This document shows positions 11,195 to 22,199 of a DNA stretch of 64,000 nt, piece by piece. Each line of letters starts with the position of its first letter. The stretch's first letter is position 1. Made by a program: the position numbers and the translations under genes. Below the pieces are notes generated by a model. It made no database searches, was not told the DNA's origin, and worked only from the letters and a program-made list of their open reading frames with translations. The DNA lies in contig CM030366.1 in assembly GCA_017893485.1 (NCBI GenBank), positions 188,277,947-188,341,946 on the forward strand, given 5' to 3'. The stretch comes from Hemerocallis citrina (taxonomy: Eukaryota; Streptophyta; Magnoliopsida; Asparagales; Asphodelaceae).

Positions 11195-11560
11195 CATAAA
11201 CCGACGTTTCATAGAACGCCGGTGTATCTAATTATTTAGTTGAAAATTTCGTTAGAGAGGCGTTTCCACACAGGCGGGTGTACCCGTAAGTTGCAGCACT
11301 CCTAAGATACACTGACGTTTTATAAAACGCCGGTGAATATCTATATGGCGGCATTTTATGACACGCCGGTGTTTGTAAGTAGGGAAAGAAGGGCGCTTAG
11401 AAACAAGTATACACCGGCGCTCTATGACCACCGGTAAATATTACACATTCCCCGGCGTTTGTACAATCGCCAGTGAAAAGATATATACCGGCGGTATGTG
11501 ACCGCCGGTGAATGTATATTGGGGAAAAGAACGGCACCCAGAAATCGCCATATACCGGTG
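11195..11560 (+). repeat. Right subterminal repeats of CACTA-1
   Basis: Repeated CGCCGGTG/CACCGGCG motifs in both orientations, matching the left end, for example ATACACCGGCGCTCTATGAC and ACCGCCGGTGAATG. The series stops at ACCGGTG near 11560 without the TTGTAGTG tip, so the extreme end was deleted. Confidence 0.8.
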
Positions 11561-11707
11561 TTATCAAAGTTCACAATTCACACCTTTCAAGATGATCATC
11601 TTACTCTAAAGCATAGATTGATATAAAATCACTTTATTAAGGATGTTACCTGTGGTGGTGTACACACGTGTGCTTTAACGGCCAAAGGTACTCTTTATGC
11701 CTGGGGT

Positions 11708-11908
11708 TAGGGCCGGCCCCCACCTTGAGGCAGGTGAGGTGGCTGCCTCAGGCCCCCAGATTTTTTACAATTTTAGGAGCCCCCAAATTTGTATTCTCCT
11801 TATAAATATAGACACGTATTTTGTGCGTAAAAAATTTATATAGTTATTAGGGGCCCCAAAGATAATTATTTGGGCCGTTCGCCTCGGGCCCGTGGGAACT
11901 CGGGGCTG
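11708..11908. mobile_element. hAT-like MITE inserted in the RCC1-like exon
   Basis: A 201-bp insert splits the codons for YAWG. It is flanked by GCCTGGGGT on both sides (11699-11707 and 11909-11917), a duplication of 8-9 bp. It starts TAGGGCCGGCCCC and its other end reads CTCGGGGCTG, imperfectly complementary. The TAGGGCCGGC end and the duplication length suggest a non-autonomous hAT element. Removing it and one target copy restores the RCC1 frame across the site. Confidence 0.82.
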
Positions 11909-12434
11909 GCCTGGGGTGGTGGGCAAGCCGGGAAGTTAGGGATCTGGCCCCAACATGGCTTCTTTTCTTGCGGTCCTAATGATTCTGATGCAATGCTCTG
12001 GAATATTTCCATTTGGTGTGCAGCTTGTTACTTGTGGTCACTCTCATACACTTATATCTATGAGAGATGGAAGGATTTATGGATGGCGTTACAATAGTTA
12101 CGGTCAAGCAGCCAATGAGAAATCTACATATGCATGGTACTCTTCACCTGTTGATTGGTAGGTCTTTCTTAAAGAGCTACAATATCTCTATTTGGGCTTA
12201 AATAAGAAAATTTACATATTTTTTTCCTAAAAAAATTGATAGGTGTGTTGGTGAGGTAAAGAGACTTGCAGCTGGGGGTGGTCATTCAGCTGTGTTAAAT
12301 GATGCGTGATCTTTGAAAGAGTTGCGTGAGTTTAGGCTTGCAGAGAGAGTCACTATGTCTAATTCACTTTTAATTGAGGATGTGGCATCTCGAGCTGGTG
12401 CAGATGTCCTAGCATGTCTCTGTGAAAGATTGAG

Positions 12435-13368
12435 GTATGGTACAACTTGCTACTTTTACCATGTACTCCAATCTGTTGCTGATCATTTTGGTGTGGGAGC
12501 AAACAGATAGTGAGTTAATAATTGATGAAAACTACTAAAAGTCTGACCTTTGACCTTGGCCATTAAATGCGGTTAGAGCACCTGAGATTGAATCTGGATC
12601 ATTGATTCACCACCATGATCTGAATCCGACGGTTGCTGATGCGGCCGATGGATCTGCAAAAAGCATGAAACACCGGGGGGTGACCCCGGCGACAGACCCT
12701 CTGACGCTCAAGAACCAGAAAGAGAAAGAGAGTATGGGAGAGAAACTGGCGGATTGTTGATTATCTTTGGAGGGGGAGGGTTAGGCCCGAGGAACATATC
12801 AAGAGATCGTTCTGGAACCGTTGGATCGATATGAATTTCTTATCTCCTTTATGTTCCTCCCCCTCAAGAGATAAGTTCTCTTGTTAGGGGATAAGAGATT
12901 TGACTCCTAGCTTGCATAGGCTGGGTGTCTCTTCTAGTGGGCCTAGTCTGTCACTTTTTATGAGCTTGAAAGAAGTCCATATCTTGGAGAAGGTCCGGAC
13001 CTATTAAAGAGGCCCGTTATGATTAATCTGCCTGTAGAAACTTTAAGATCCGTGCTGGAATTCTACGGCCCTGATTTACTGTGATTTTTACCATCATCAC
13101 CAACTAATGCTTCTGTTCAGTTAACCCTTATTGATGTCTACTACGTTTAGGTTATATACTGATAGTTGCACATAATTTCATCTTGTTTAGTTATTATCTC
13201 TTGATTTCTTGCGACTGAATTCTGTGCATAGATGATGGAAACTATCTGTGACCCATTTAGCATTTAGCTATGAACATTTTAATTTCAGTAGCTAGAATGG
13301 TAACTTTCCGGAAGTAGAATTTTTGTTGTTGCCTGATGGATATTGCTCGTCTTGACTGGCTTTCGTAG
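12435..13368 (+). other. Long intron of the RCC1-like pseudogene, probably holding repeat DNA
   Basis: The donor is AG|GTATGG and the acceptor TTTCGTAG. The middle (about 12540-13070) is more GC-rich and contains CACCGGGGGGTGACCCCGGC, with CTCTGACGCTCAAG downstream, and many GAGA runs. That is similar in feel to retrotransposon leader DNA, but no ends or coding motif could be fixed. No protein coding potential was recognised. Confidence 0.5.
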
Positions 13369-13441
13369 AGAACATTTGCATGAGCATGGGGATCGAGGTG
13401 AAGAAGAGAAGGATGTAGATTACAACATTCAATACCCTTGA

Positions 13442-14556
13442 TATGCACCCATGGTTGGGTGCTTGTTATATAATTGTATTGACATTTTATCTGATCATTA
13501 ACAAACACTTGTATTAAAGAAAACTTAGTGTAGCACATTGTATATGATAATGTAACAATGTTGTAGACTCAGTAGTCAAGGAAGTGTGTGTGAACCGTGA
13601 AGATATGTTTATGGGATCTTGAAGATTGATATGTTAGGTTGATGCAATTTTTGAGCATTTTGGTTCAAAACTGTGAAAGATTTGAATGTTCAGATGGTGA
13701 AGTTCTGTAAATTCATGAGTTAAAGAGTATATAGATTGGAGCTTGGTAAGGCTTTTATGCACAATTCTCTTAATCTAATAAATGGGCACTTTGTCAAATT
13801 GTTAGTGGATTGGATGGAGGAAGAACTGTATGGGAATTGAATTGTGTAGGTTACGCTGAGTTGGGAAATAAATCTAGTGAGTATGGTAATTTCGTAACTC
13901 TAGATAACTTCACCCAGTCAGTGGATTGGAGATTGGTAAGGCTTTTACGCTGAGTTAAGGAAATTTTAAGAAATTATTAAGGAATTTAAAAATAAAAACA
14001 ACAACAACAACAAATGAAAATTTCCGAATTTTTTCCAAAATTTCTTCCTAATCTCTCAATTTTCAAAAAATGGCATAAGGATATTTATAAAAACTGCATA
14101 AGGGTATTTCATCATTGGAAAATTGACACGTCAGCACTTTTTTCAGATAACAGTCCAAAATTAACGGAGTAGGGCTCACTGCCTAACGGAGAAAACTTAA
14201 GTAGGGTTATATGCCAAAAAAATTGGGTATAGTTTTCTGTCAAATGGGTAAAACTGAAATTTACCCTTTTAATTTTCTAAATTGTAGTTGACGATAAAAT
14301 AACTATTTTACATCATGCAATGGTCTAACCAAGGTTAATTTTATTATTATTTTTGTCCAACTCTGCCTCGAAGTTAAGTTAGAGATATTTATTCGAGGAT
14401 TAATTTAAACGTGACCTAGCTAGCTACATCCACATTGTTCAAAAAATATTAATTGTGTGAGACAATTCTAAAATTAGCATATTTATGAGGAATATAGATA
14501 CTCGAAAACCTTTACAAATAAAGTTTTGTTTAAAAGCTGAAGAAGTGCATGTAAGT
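13442..14556. other. Spacer after the RCC1-like pseudogene; nothing identified
   Basis: AT-rich DNA that probably begins with the pseudogene's 3' flank. Two phrases recur (GATTGGTAAGGCTTTTACGC and a variant, near 13734 and 13930). A (CAA)n run lies near 13997. The 14040-14270 part resembles the 'ATGCCAAAAA...GGGTAAAACTGAAA' type of dispersed plant repeat. No ORF of interest. Confidence 0.5.
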
Positions 14557-15234
14557 TGTAGCGCCCCGAATTTCCAATATAATAAACTCAGAAAAACGTG
14601 GCACAATTTCCAGCATCTACCTCAATGTAATAGTAAACATAGCCAAACATATAAAACTTTTCAACTTTTATTACATCAATTCTTTACATAACACAGCAGA
14701 AAATTAAACACCTTGAATTACAATTTCTTTTACAATATATTCTTTTACAATTTGCATAAGCCACATTATCATTTTACTACATGCATCCAAATCCCAAGCT
14801 ATAGGTACATACCTGTAAAATATGAGGCTAGAGATAACCTTAACCCCCAAAACTACAGGGATCAGCCATAACGGTGTGAGTGACATCAAAAGAAATCCAA
14901 TATAAATGAAACATAAAGAATAAAGTCATGATCAACACTTTCCCACAGTAGTAACACATGGATAATGATATATCGATCAATAAAGCATGAAAACATCAAG
15001 TGAAACTAGACTAAGTGTCAAGTGTAGGAAGACAGATTACATCATGTATAACACAAGTTAAGAAAACATAAATGCAGTATGATGACCATCTAATGCATAC
15101 TTGTCGGATTCTATGCATTCCATATTACAGAGGTTCGGTGCAATCCTTTATCGTTCTCCACTTTATAGGATTTAATCCCTCGTTATGCAACTAATCCTAC
15201 TACGGTGATAGAAACAAGATTTAGATTACTCTGC

Positions 15235-15455
15235 GAATAGGCCTAACAACCTCGACGCGCAAGCATCATGTAAGCATAGCTCAAAAATTGGAGAATCACC
15301 TCCTTACCGTGTACCCCACGAATAGGCCTGCCGACTCTCGACGTGCAGATACACAGTACATTCCGTGAATAGGCCCACCGACCCTCGACACGCGAATGCA
15401 CCGTATGTTCCGTAAATAGGCCTGCTGACCATCGACATGCGAACATACCAGCTGT
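15235..15455. repeat. Minisatellite within the solo LTR
   Basis: Four imperfect units of about 50 bp, each with GAATAGGCC, then CGACnnnCGACnnGC and a variable ATACACAGTACATTCCG-like tail. The overlapping minus-strand ORFs with repeated AYLRN/AYSRN peptides are a by-product. Confidence 0.8.
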
Positions 15456-16467
15456 CCTTTATGAACACAACAACACACAGTCATAGAACACATCCGTTGG
15501 ACTAACCCCTAGAGCATATACTTACGTTTCTCAAGTTCTATCACATCTCCACTAGTGTCTGTCCTTAGGTTGATTATTATTAATAAAACACAAATTTTCC
15601 CTCTCTAGGGTTAGTGTATCCTGTCAGACTTAATTCCAACAAAACAACCCCAAGATCTAACTGGTCAAAATCCATAAAATCTAATCTGTTGGTTTTTAGG
15701 AATCCCACTCAACTTCTAGAGACTCACAATTTGAATATCAACACAAAAATCCTTCAATAAAACTCTTAATTCCATCATCAAATGTTTATATTAAGAAAAT
15801 TTCTTTAATCAACAAAATTCAAATTCATCCAATATACTCACAAATTTTCAGAACTGAAATAAGATATTAAATCCACTAAATAAAGGAGCTTCGTATTTTG
15901 AAGTCGTAGAAAAATCACAAAACATCCATTTCTTGAAATGCATATATATTTTCGCTTCTTAAATTCATAGGAATACAAATTTAAACTCCATTATAATCAA
16001 AATGTAACTCTTGTAAAATACAGTAATCTGTAGTAAAAATATCATCTAAAATAGTAGATCAATAATCCATAAGTTCGAAGAAATAATCGTTCAAGAAAAA
16101 CGACGAAAACTCAACAAAACAGCACATACAATAGCTGTTGGTTGACTGTCAAAACATTTCAAAAATACGACGGTCGACCGACATGCTTAAAATTGAAAAT
16201 CTTGCAATTGATAGTCAACTGTCATTTTAGTGTAAAAAGTGGACGGTCGACTGTCGGCTCATACTCAGACCACTTTAAAATTCGTGCACTTTAATTGATA
16301 CTTCGACTATGATCTTTAAAAGCATAAATTTGTAAAAACAAAAATCTTGAGATGATCAAATATAACTTGGCTAACATACTGGAGTTCATAAATCAAATCA
16401 AATCCTCATCGAATTCACAAAAGATCAATTTTTCGACAAACTTCATCAAAACAGGATATATATAAAA

Positions 16468-16474
<7 letters not shown>

Positions 16475-16505
<31 letters not shown>
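16475..16505. repeat. (GT)n microsatellite
   Basis: About fourteen GT dinucleotides, followed by GGGTGTGTATAC, inside the minus-strand solo LTR. Confidence 0.95.
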
Positions 16506-16508
<3 letters not shown>

Positions 16509-17869
16509 TGTATACATCAGTTAAAACATCAAGAATCACTGTGTATGAGTGGTATTTTGTCTATTTCAATCTCATTGTCAATTTAAATCAAAATCCAATC
16601 GAAAACTTCACAAAAAACACAAAAACCAGTTCGGCCTACACACCATCAGACCCGAAACATCAAACCCCCTTTTCACCCTCCAAAACTTGATCTTTTTGAT
16701 CCAAAAACCCCTCTTGAAATTTGTTAAACACACATACAACCACTTACATCAGTTTGCCCATGATTATATGCAATTATAATATGTATTAGTCAAGTTTTTC
16801 TTCATCAAAATATCAAAACAGTACATAAGTATACACAACAGTAAAGAATTCATCTTTATTCAATTTTTTGTGCATCTCAACATACAATCTCATCACATAC
16901 AATCAAAACAGCAAGAGTAGGAAAGAAAACATCATACCCATGATTTCTATTAGGTTCTTAACATTCTTAAGTCATCTGTATAGAGATTTCATCATCAATT
17001 CATAGTTTTCATGAAAAGTTCGATTTTTATTCATCCATCCATCAATAATTCATTATACCATCATCTATCATGTATTCTAACAGACAAATCATCACATACA
17101 ACATGCATAGAACAGTAAGAAAGCAAACATATGTCACTCACCTTATTAAAGAATCAACCAAAATCCAAGATCCTCGCTTCGAAACTCCAAGAAATTAATA
17201 ATAAAGAAAACCCTTTGTTTATAGCGCAGCAAAGAGGCGGCTGCCTGCTCTTATAACAGGCCGAAATCTGGGTAATTAGGGTTTTGAGAAGATTTTGCAA
17301 AATATTCCTTTAGAATATATCTTTACATATATAAATCCTTATACTAGGAAATTAAATTAACCAGTTCAATTCAGATTTAAAATAAAAAATAACCACCCAG
17401 ATCTGGTTGGCACTGGTTTCAAACCCAGAAAACAAATTTTGTAATTTTTGCCTCTAAGTGGCAATTTTGCAAAAAGACCCTTCTTTAGCAAATCTGCAAA
17501 ATAAACCAAATCTATTAGAATAAAAAGTAAACTCTTTGACTTTGAGATGGCTAGCCATCATGCTCATCCCATAAAAACAAAATTATGGAGTTTTCACTCC
17601 AAGTGGTAATTTTGCACAAAAACCCATCTTTTTATAATATTTGCAAATATGCCAAATAAATATCAGAAAAATCCAGAAAATTCATAAATAATACCTACGA
17701 ATAAATATTAGGTTTCCCCAAAATAATTTATGACTTTTAACTAACCCAAGAAAATATTTGCACGTGCAAATAGTTAAATTTCAGAAAAATATTTATTAAA
17801 TCATCAAAAATCACTTTAATTTATTTGTTAATCTCAAAAAAATTATTTAAAAAAATATAGGGTGTTACA

Positions 17870-18743
17870 TAAGCTTGGTAATATACTGCACTAGTACCGG
17901 GTCAGGTCATGCACTATCCAGACCCAGACCTGCAGAGGTCCAAATATTGGATCCAGACCCGACTCGTGAGAACCAAGTACAGATCCTCTAAAAAATTTGC
18001 TACCCGTTCGGGTATGGGTTTGATTTGGGTTTGGGTCCGGTGCGGGTATGGGTTTGATTTGGGTTTGGGTCCGTGTCTTATGCTGTCAAAGTAGAAAATG
18101 TGGATAAATCTACAATAAAATTAATAAAACTAAAGGCTAGGCTTAGCCCATATCACTTATTGGTTACTGCAATATGTAATAACAATACATACGCAATACT
18201 TGATACATATATGAACACACAAATACTTGCATACATACTTATATGTAATTTAAGGCAAATTCTAATGAACAAACCCATCATGGTAGTAAGCCAATCAAAA
18301 CCCACCAATTACACTACACATATCCAAAAATGCAACCACAAACAAACCCAAGACCTTGTCTTTTCCTTCACAAACCCAGCCTAGTAGTAAACTAATCAAA
18401 ACGCAGAACAATGCAATTTTACTAAAATATAAAGACAACCCATGATTACAATGGGCCAAACTAATTCAAAACCTGATTGCAACACATTGAGTTTCTCTCT
18501 CTAGATTTTTTAGAGAGAGCTTCCCCATAGAAAAAAAAACCTAGATCTAGATCTGAGCTTGGAAGGGGGTGGCGGCTAGGATTTCGCCGCCCCCTCCCCA
18601 TTCGCCCTTCACCCTTAACCCACCTCCACTATCCCCTTCTCTCCAACTACCCAGATCCCAGATCTCAGATGATGGGGGCGGCGGCTCGTGCTCCCCCCCG
18701 CCGTCGAGCTGCTCCCCGTCGTCCATCACGAATCTGCATCCGC
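17870..18743. other. Spacer with a 33-bp tandem repeat and GC-rich block
   Basis: Between two LTR elements. At about 18008-18073 a unit CGGGTATGGGTTTGATTTGG plus GTTTGGGTCCG occurs twice. Such GGGT-rich repeats resemble hAT subterminal DNA, but no transposase or matching ends are present. At 18547-18740 the DNA is GC-rich (GGCGGC runs) and could be a truncated gene leader or LTR leader. No protein was recognised. Confidence 0.5.
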
Positions 18744-19286
18744 TGTAATACCCCATATTTTTATTTTAATTAAAAATACATTTTTTTAATTTTGCACGTA
18801 TGATGCACGCGTTAATTTTTCCATCTCTATTTTCTTACATTAATTTACCATTTTAGCATGCGTAAGTCTTTTTATTTTATTTAGCATTTCTTTAAACCCA
18901 TGGACCTAAGATTAGATTCTAGCCCACTAGATTAATTAATAAATTAATTAAAAAGAAAGCCCATGAGATAAGCCCATTAATTAAATCCTATTTTAAGTTG
19001 TGCATGAACTCACACATGACATGTAACAACTTTTAATACACATTTTTATAGGAATTGTATTAAATATTGTGTATGTGTGTGCACTAGTGCACAACACGTG
19101 CACGTGTGAAGATGAGGGGTTGAGAGGGCGGCCGGTTTTTGTAGTAAAGAGGATGGGGGTTAGGTTTTTGAAGTGGTGGAGTAGTGAAGAGTTGGGAGTT
19201 ATGGGAGTTAGGATAATGAAGAAATAGAGAATTAAGTGAGAAATTATTAGGTGGAGAAATTTGCAAATTTAACCCTCACTTTATCC

Positions 19287-19294
19287 TATAAATA
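19287..19294 (+). promoter_or_regulatory. TATA box of the chromovirus LTR
   Basis: TATAAATA after a pyrimidine-rich CACTTTATCC, followed about 30 bp later by CATTCACACTTAAAA and a purine-rich leader. The same motif is kept at 27766 in the 3' LTR and near 53656 in the solo LTR, which supports a role in Pol II initiation. Confidence 0.65.
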
Positions 19295-20239
19295 CCCTAG
19301 ATATTTCTTCTCATTCACACTTAAAATAAACAAAATAGAGAGAGGAAAAAGAAAGAGAGAAAAGAGTGTTCTTGTGTATTGGAGAGCTCTTGCTATGAGG
19401 AGAAGGAAAAGGAGTGCTTGTTGGAGATAGGAGCTAGAAGATTTCTCTCCATCTTGGTTATTCATTCTTCATAAGAAGTGGGTGATCTCTATATTTTCTA
19501 ATTTCAGGTTGAGCATGCTAGAATATGATATTAGTAATATAGATTAACTTGATGTGATGTGAGTAATCTTGTGTTTTTCTAATTATAAGACATGCATGCT
19601 AATATATTACATGAGTATTAAAGATAAAGTTGATGTGATAATAAGAGAACAGATCCATGCTATTTATGAATTGTAGAGATTTTGTTATAGTCATCATGTT
19701 GGTTGAAAATGAGAAAAAGAAAGAGAAAAAATCCATGCCATTGTTTGTACTATGAATAGTAGTAAAATTTTGTTACTAATGTATTAATTAGAAATAAGAA
19801 AAAGAGATAATGAGTTATGGCCATATATGCATGTTAATTTACAAATGTAGAAATATATAATGGAAAGATCACTTGTTGAGATTTATCACTTTTGATAAAA
19901 ATGAATTTTTGGGTGAAAATGAATTCATGTGCCTAGAGTTATTTTTAAAATTATTTGAAAGAGATACATTATGCTATTTTTGATTAATATGAAGAAATGA
20001 AACTTTTGTTCATTCAAGAGAAGGAGACAATTTGAAATATAAATACAATGTTGAGAATACAAATTTGGAAATTCGTGAACCATTGTTTTCAAGGAAAAAT
20101 CAGTATGAATAAGAAAATTATAGTTCATAAAAAAAAAAAAGAGATTAGATTGATCATATGTCGAGTTTTGTGAAAAATGACTAAAATCAGAACGGTGTGA
20201 ACAAAAACAATAGCGTGATTCCTAATCAGTAATCACATT

Positions 20240-20312
20240 TGGACTTATTGGTTAGCCAGTGCACCACAGAGCACTACTATGCTTGGAAGAGATCTTGGGT
20301 TCAAAACTTGTT
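20240..20312 (+). repeat. tRNA-like module 1 in the LTR
   Basis: ATTGGTTAGCCAGTGC resembles an A box region and GGGTTCAAAACTT a B box, about 45 bp apart. The total length is close to a tRNA body. In the LTR at 52562 the corresponding module reads TTTGGCTAGCGGGTGC ... GAGTTCGAAACTT, and in the 3' LTR it lies near 28715-28790. A full cloverleaf was not established. Confidence 0.45.
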
Positions 20313-20397
20313 GACACATTTTTTTTTGTTTCATTTAAATAAAATCCGAAATCTGTAATTGGGTATAAGGGGAATTTGTAGCTTTATGACACAGAGT

Positions 20398-20485
20398 CCA
20401 TATGGACTTAGTGGTTTGCGGTTGGATCCTTGGGCGCTTATTGTAGCTATTGGCTGATCCAGGGTTCGAAACCCGAAGGCCACTT
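20398..20485 (+). repeat. tRNA-like module 2 in the LTR
   Basis: GACTTAGTGGTTTGCGGTTG then GGGTTCGAAACCC 45-50 bp downstream: an A-box-like and a near-perfect B-box-like motif. Related copies lie near 28880-28965 (B box decayed to GGGTTCGAAACTT) and 54660-54745 (CGGTTTCGAAACCC). It could be a fossil SINE or captured tRNA-related piece fixed in the LTR family. Confidence 0.45.
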
Positions 20486-22048
20486 TTGATTTTTTTGAGT
20501 TTTAATATTTTTTTAAAAATGATTTCTAATGAGAATAAAAAATTGAGAAAAATACTAGAATTTCTATAAAATGAAATAGAGTTTATCAAAAAGAGTTTTA
20601 GAAATTTTCAAGTATAATTGAGAAGTTAAAAAGGAGAAATTTAGATAGAAAATGAGTGTTGACTTAAAGTTTTAATTATTAAAAAGTATGAGATTTATTT
20701 TAGAAGAAGAGTAAAACATGGTTGTGTGAAATGATTTATCTTGAAAAGATTATACTCTTACTTGGTTTAAGAAATGTTTAATGTGGTTGAGATACATTTT
20801 ATGAGCTTAAATTGCTAGTAAGATTTCAAGTGATTAATTTATATTCATGAAAAAAATTATGGCTTCTAAAGATTGTAAATGAATAAGTGAATCATGAATA
20901 GTGTCAAGATAAGATAATGATCACTTTGTGAATAAGTTGAAGATAAGAATACATTGAGTTAAGGCATGATTATTGAAGGGTATGAATACCCATGGATTCT
21001 TGTACATGAAAGGTTGTGATTTAGAGTTAGTAAGACATCGGTTACCGGCATTGTTGAAATAAAAATAATTGAATTATATTTTTGAGATATGGCCATTGAG
21101 CTATCTCGGTGTTTGTGATTAAGTCCAGTAGGGGGTAAGACTAACTCTAAGTATGAAAATTTATTCATGTCTTGAACTTAAGAACTAGACACTAAGTGAA
21201 GATGTAGTAAACCTGGGCAAACGTAAGTGGGGCACTCTATATATTTTGGCAGTGGATTCCGGGACTGTGGTTGATTTGTGGGACACGAGTTTTTATTTAA
21301 ATCTGGGAATATGCGTAGTCGGGCGGATAGTTTGCCATACTTCAATGTATATACGTATACCAGAGCTAGAGAGGCACTTGCGGGATGATTCGCACGATGA
21401 GGAGTCTCTTATAACAGTCGGGCGGTAGACTCCGGGACTGAGATCCGTACTCATGGAATGATCTAAACCTTGCTTTATTACTGTGTAGTTTTCATGGCGA
21501 GGGATCGAACCCTTAAATGTGGAGTACGTAGGTGCTTGCACTCGGGCCTATGTAGTATGGGATGCATAGAATCCAAACAAGTATGCATTTGTGTCATCCT
21601 AGTATAAAATATCTGCATTAGGCATTAAGGCATCGCATACACTTACATGTTTAGTGTAATCCCATTTAACACGTTATTTGCATTCAAATTTGTGATTTGT
21701 TAAAGTATTGAGATCATTATATTTATGGTATAGAGAAGATGGCCGAGTATGATATTTTCGTCGGTTGTAGGCAACTGACGTGTCCACAGTCTTATATGCA
21801 GGAGTTGGATTTTCAAGAAGGAATAAAGTTGATTTCGATGTTGTTGATTAATTACCTGTTAAAGATGTGCAAGTTGTATATTATTTTCATTGTTGTATTT
21901 CATCTTTATCTTTCGCTGTGTAAACAATGTAAAGAACTCGGATGTATGATGAAAAGTTTAAATTTCCTTGTAAAATTGTACGAAGTGAAGTGTAAAGATC
22001 CTGTGGAATCTCGAATTCGGTTTTATTTGGAATTTAGGGCGTTACAGA

Positions 22049-22060
22049 TGGTATCAGAGC
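22049..22060 (+). other. Primer binding site (initiator tRNA-Met type)
   Basis: TGGTATCAGAGC lies two bases after the LTR end. It is the standard complement of the 3' end of plant initiator methionine tRNA and marks the start of minus-strand DNA synthesis. Confidence 0.92.
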
Positions 22061-22199
22061 CGCGCTTCATAAGTAGTACAAATTTATAAGGAACGACACC
22101 CAGTGTGGACATTAGAGTCTGAGTTTCAACTTATTGAGATTTAAACTTATGTTTATGTTGCTCTATGATATGACATTTTTCCCTCCTTTTCCCTATAAG

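Larger units (their letters stand above)
2797..11560 (+). mobile_element. CACTA-1: En/Spm (CACTA) DNA transposon, internally rearranged
   Basis: The left end is CACTACAAAAC, followed by dense CCGGCG-type subterminal repeats. The same repeats recur at 11195-11560, but the expected terminal TTGTAGTG is missing, so the right tip is lost. Inside are a CT-rich leader with a splice donor, a transposase-associated domain remnant, a DUF4216 ORF, a Transposase_24 fragment and a possible last exon near 10811 (acceptor TTTATAG). The catalytic Transposase_21 domain expected between the first two is absent. Two arrays of a 244-bp repeat fill most of the rest. Probably non-autonomous. It shares its end repeats with CACTA-2. 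Confidence 0.85.
11642..13441 (+). pseudogene. 3' portion of an RCC1/UVR8-like gene, interrupted and mutated
   Basis: Exons are at 11642-11707, 11909-12157, 12243-12434 and 13369-13441, with GT-AG borders at the two introns. The first reads DVTCGGVHTCALTAKGTLYA; later pieces read GGQAGKLG, VTCGHSHTLISMRDGRIYGW and AAGGGHSAVLNDA, which are RCC1 propeller blades. They are followed by the C-terminal segment SLKELREFRLAERVTMSNS and EDVASRAGADVLACLCERLR of RCC1-domain proteins of the UVR8-like group. The last exon reads REHLHEHGDRGEEEKDVDY and ends at TGA 13439. Damage: a 201-bp transposon in the first exon, a frameshift near 12010, and TGA at 12307 where Cys is expected. No upstream exons were found. 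Confidence 0.83.
14557..17869 (-). mobile_element. Solo LTR of a Ty3/gypsy element (3.3 kb)
   Basis: On the minus strand it starts TGTAACACCCTATATTTTT and ends GGAAATTCGGGGCGCTACA. Both ends closely match the chromovirus LTR at 18744-22046 (TGTAATACCCCATATTTTT and GGAATTTAGGGCGTTACA), and the lengths are almost equal. Flanking 5-mers are TAAGT (14552-14556) and TAAGC (17870-17874), a target duplication with one change. No coding region lies between the ends, so this is a single LTR left by recombination. The interior is diverged from 18744, so it is an older or different subfamily. Confidence 0.82.
18744..22046 (+). repeat. 5' LTR of the chromovirus (3303 bp)
   Basis: It runs from TGTAATACCCCATATTTTT to GAATTTAGGGCGTTACA, followed after GA by the primer site. 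This is unusually long for a plant gypsy LTR. The interior includes a TATA box (19287), two tRNA-like modules (20240-20485) and a GGCGG-type repeated stretch around 21250-21440 ('GGGCGGATAG', 'GGGCGGTAGACTCCGGGAC'). The same features recur in the 3' LTR and in the solo LTR at 52562. Confidence 0.92.

Noticed and set aside
12600..13070. Possible TRIM or retrotransposon leader in the RCC1-like intron
   Set aside because: CCGGGGGGTGACCCCGG and CTCTGACGCTC look familiar from plant repeats, but no terminal repeats, primer site or duplication could be fixed.
18547..18756. Minus-strand Gly/Pro-rich ORF at the left edge of the chromovirus
   Set aside because: GC-rich low-complexity DNA; the frame runs into the LTR start.
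20240..20485. Genuine tRNA genes
   Set aside because: A- and B-box-like motifs exist, but I could not build a convincing acceptor stem or anticodon arm. Kept only as tRNA-like modules.
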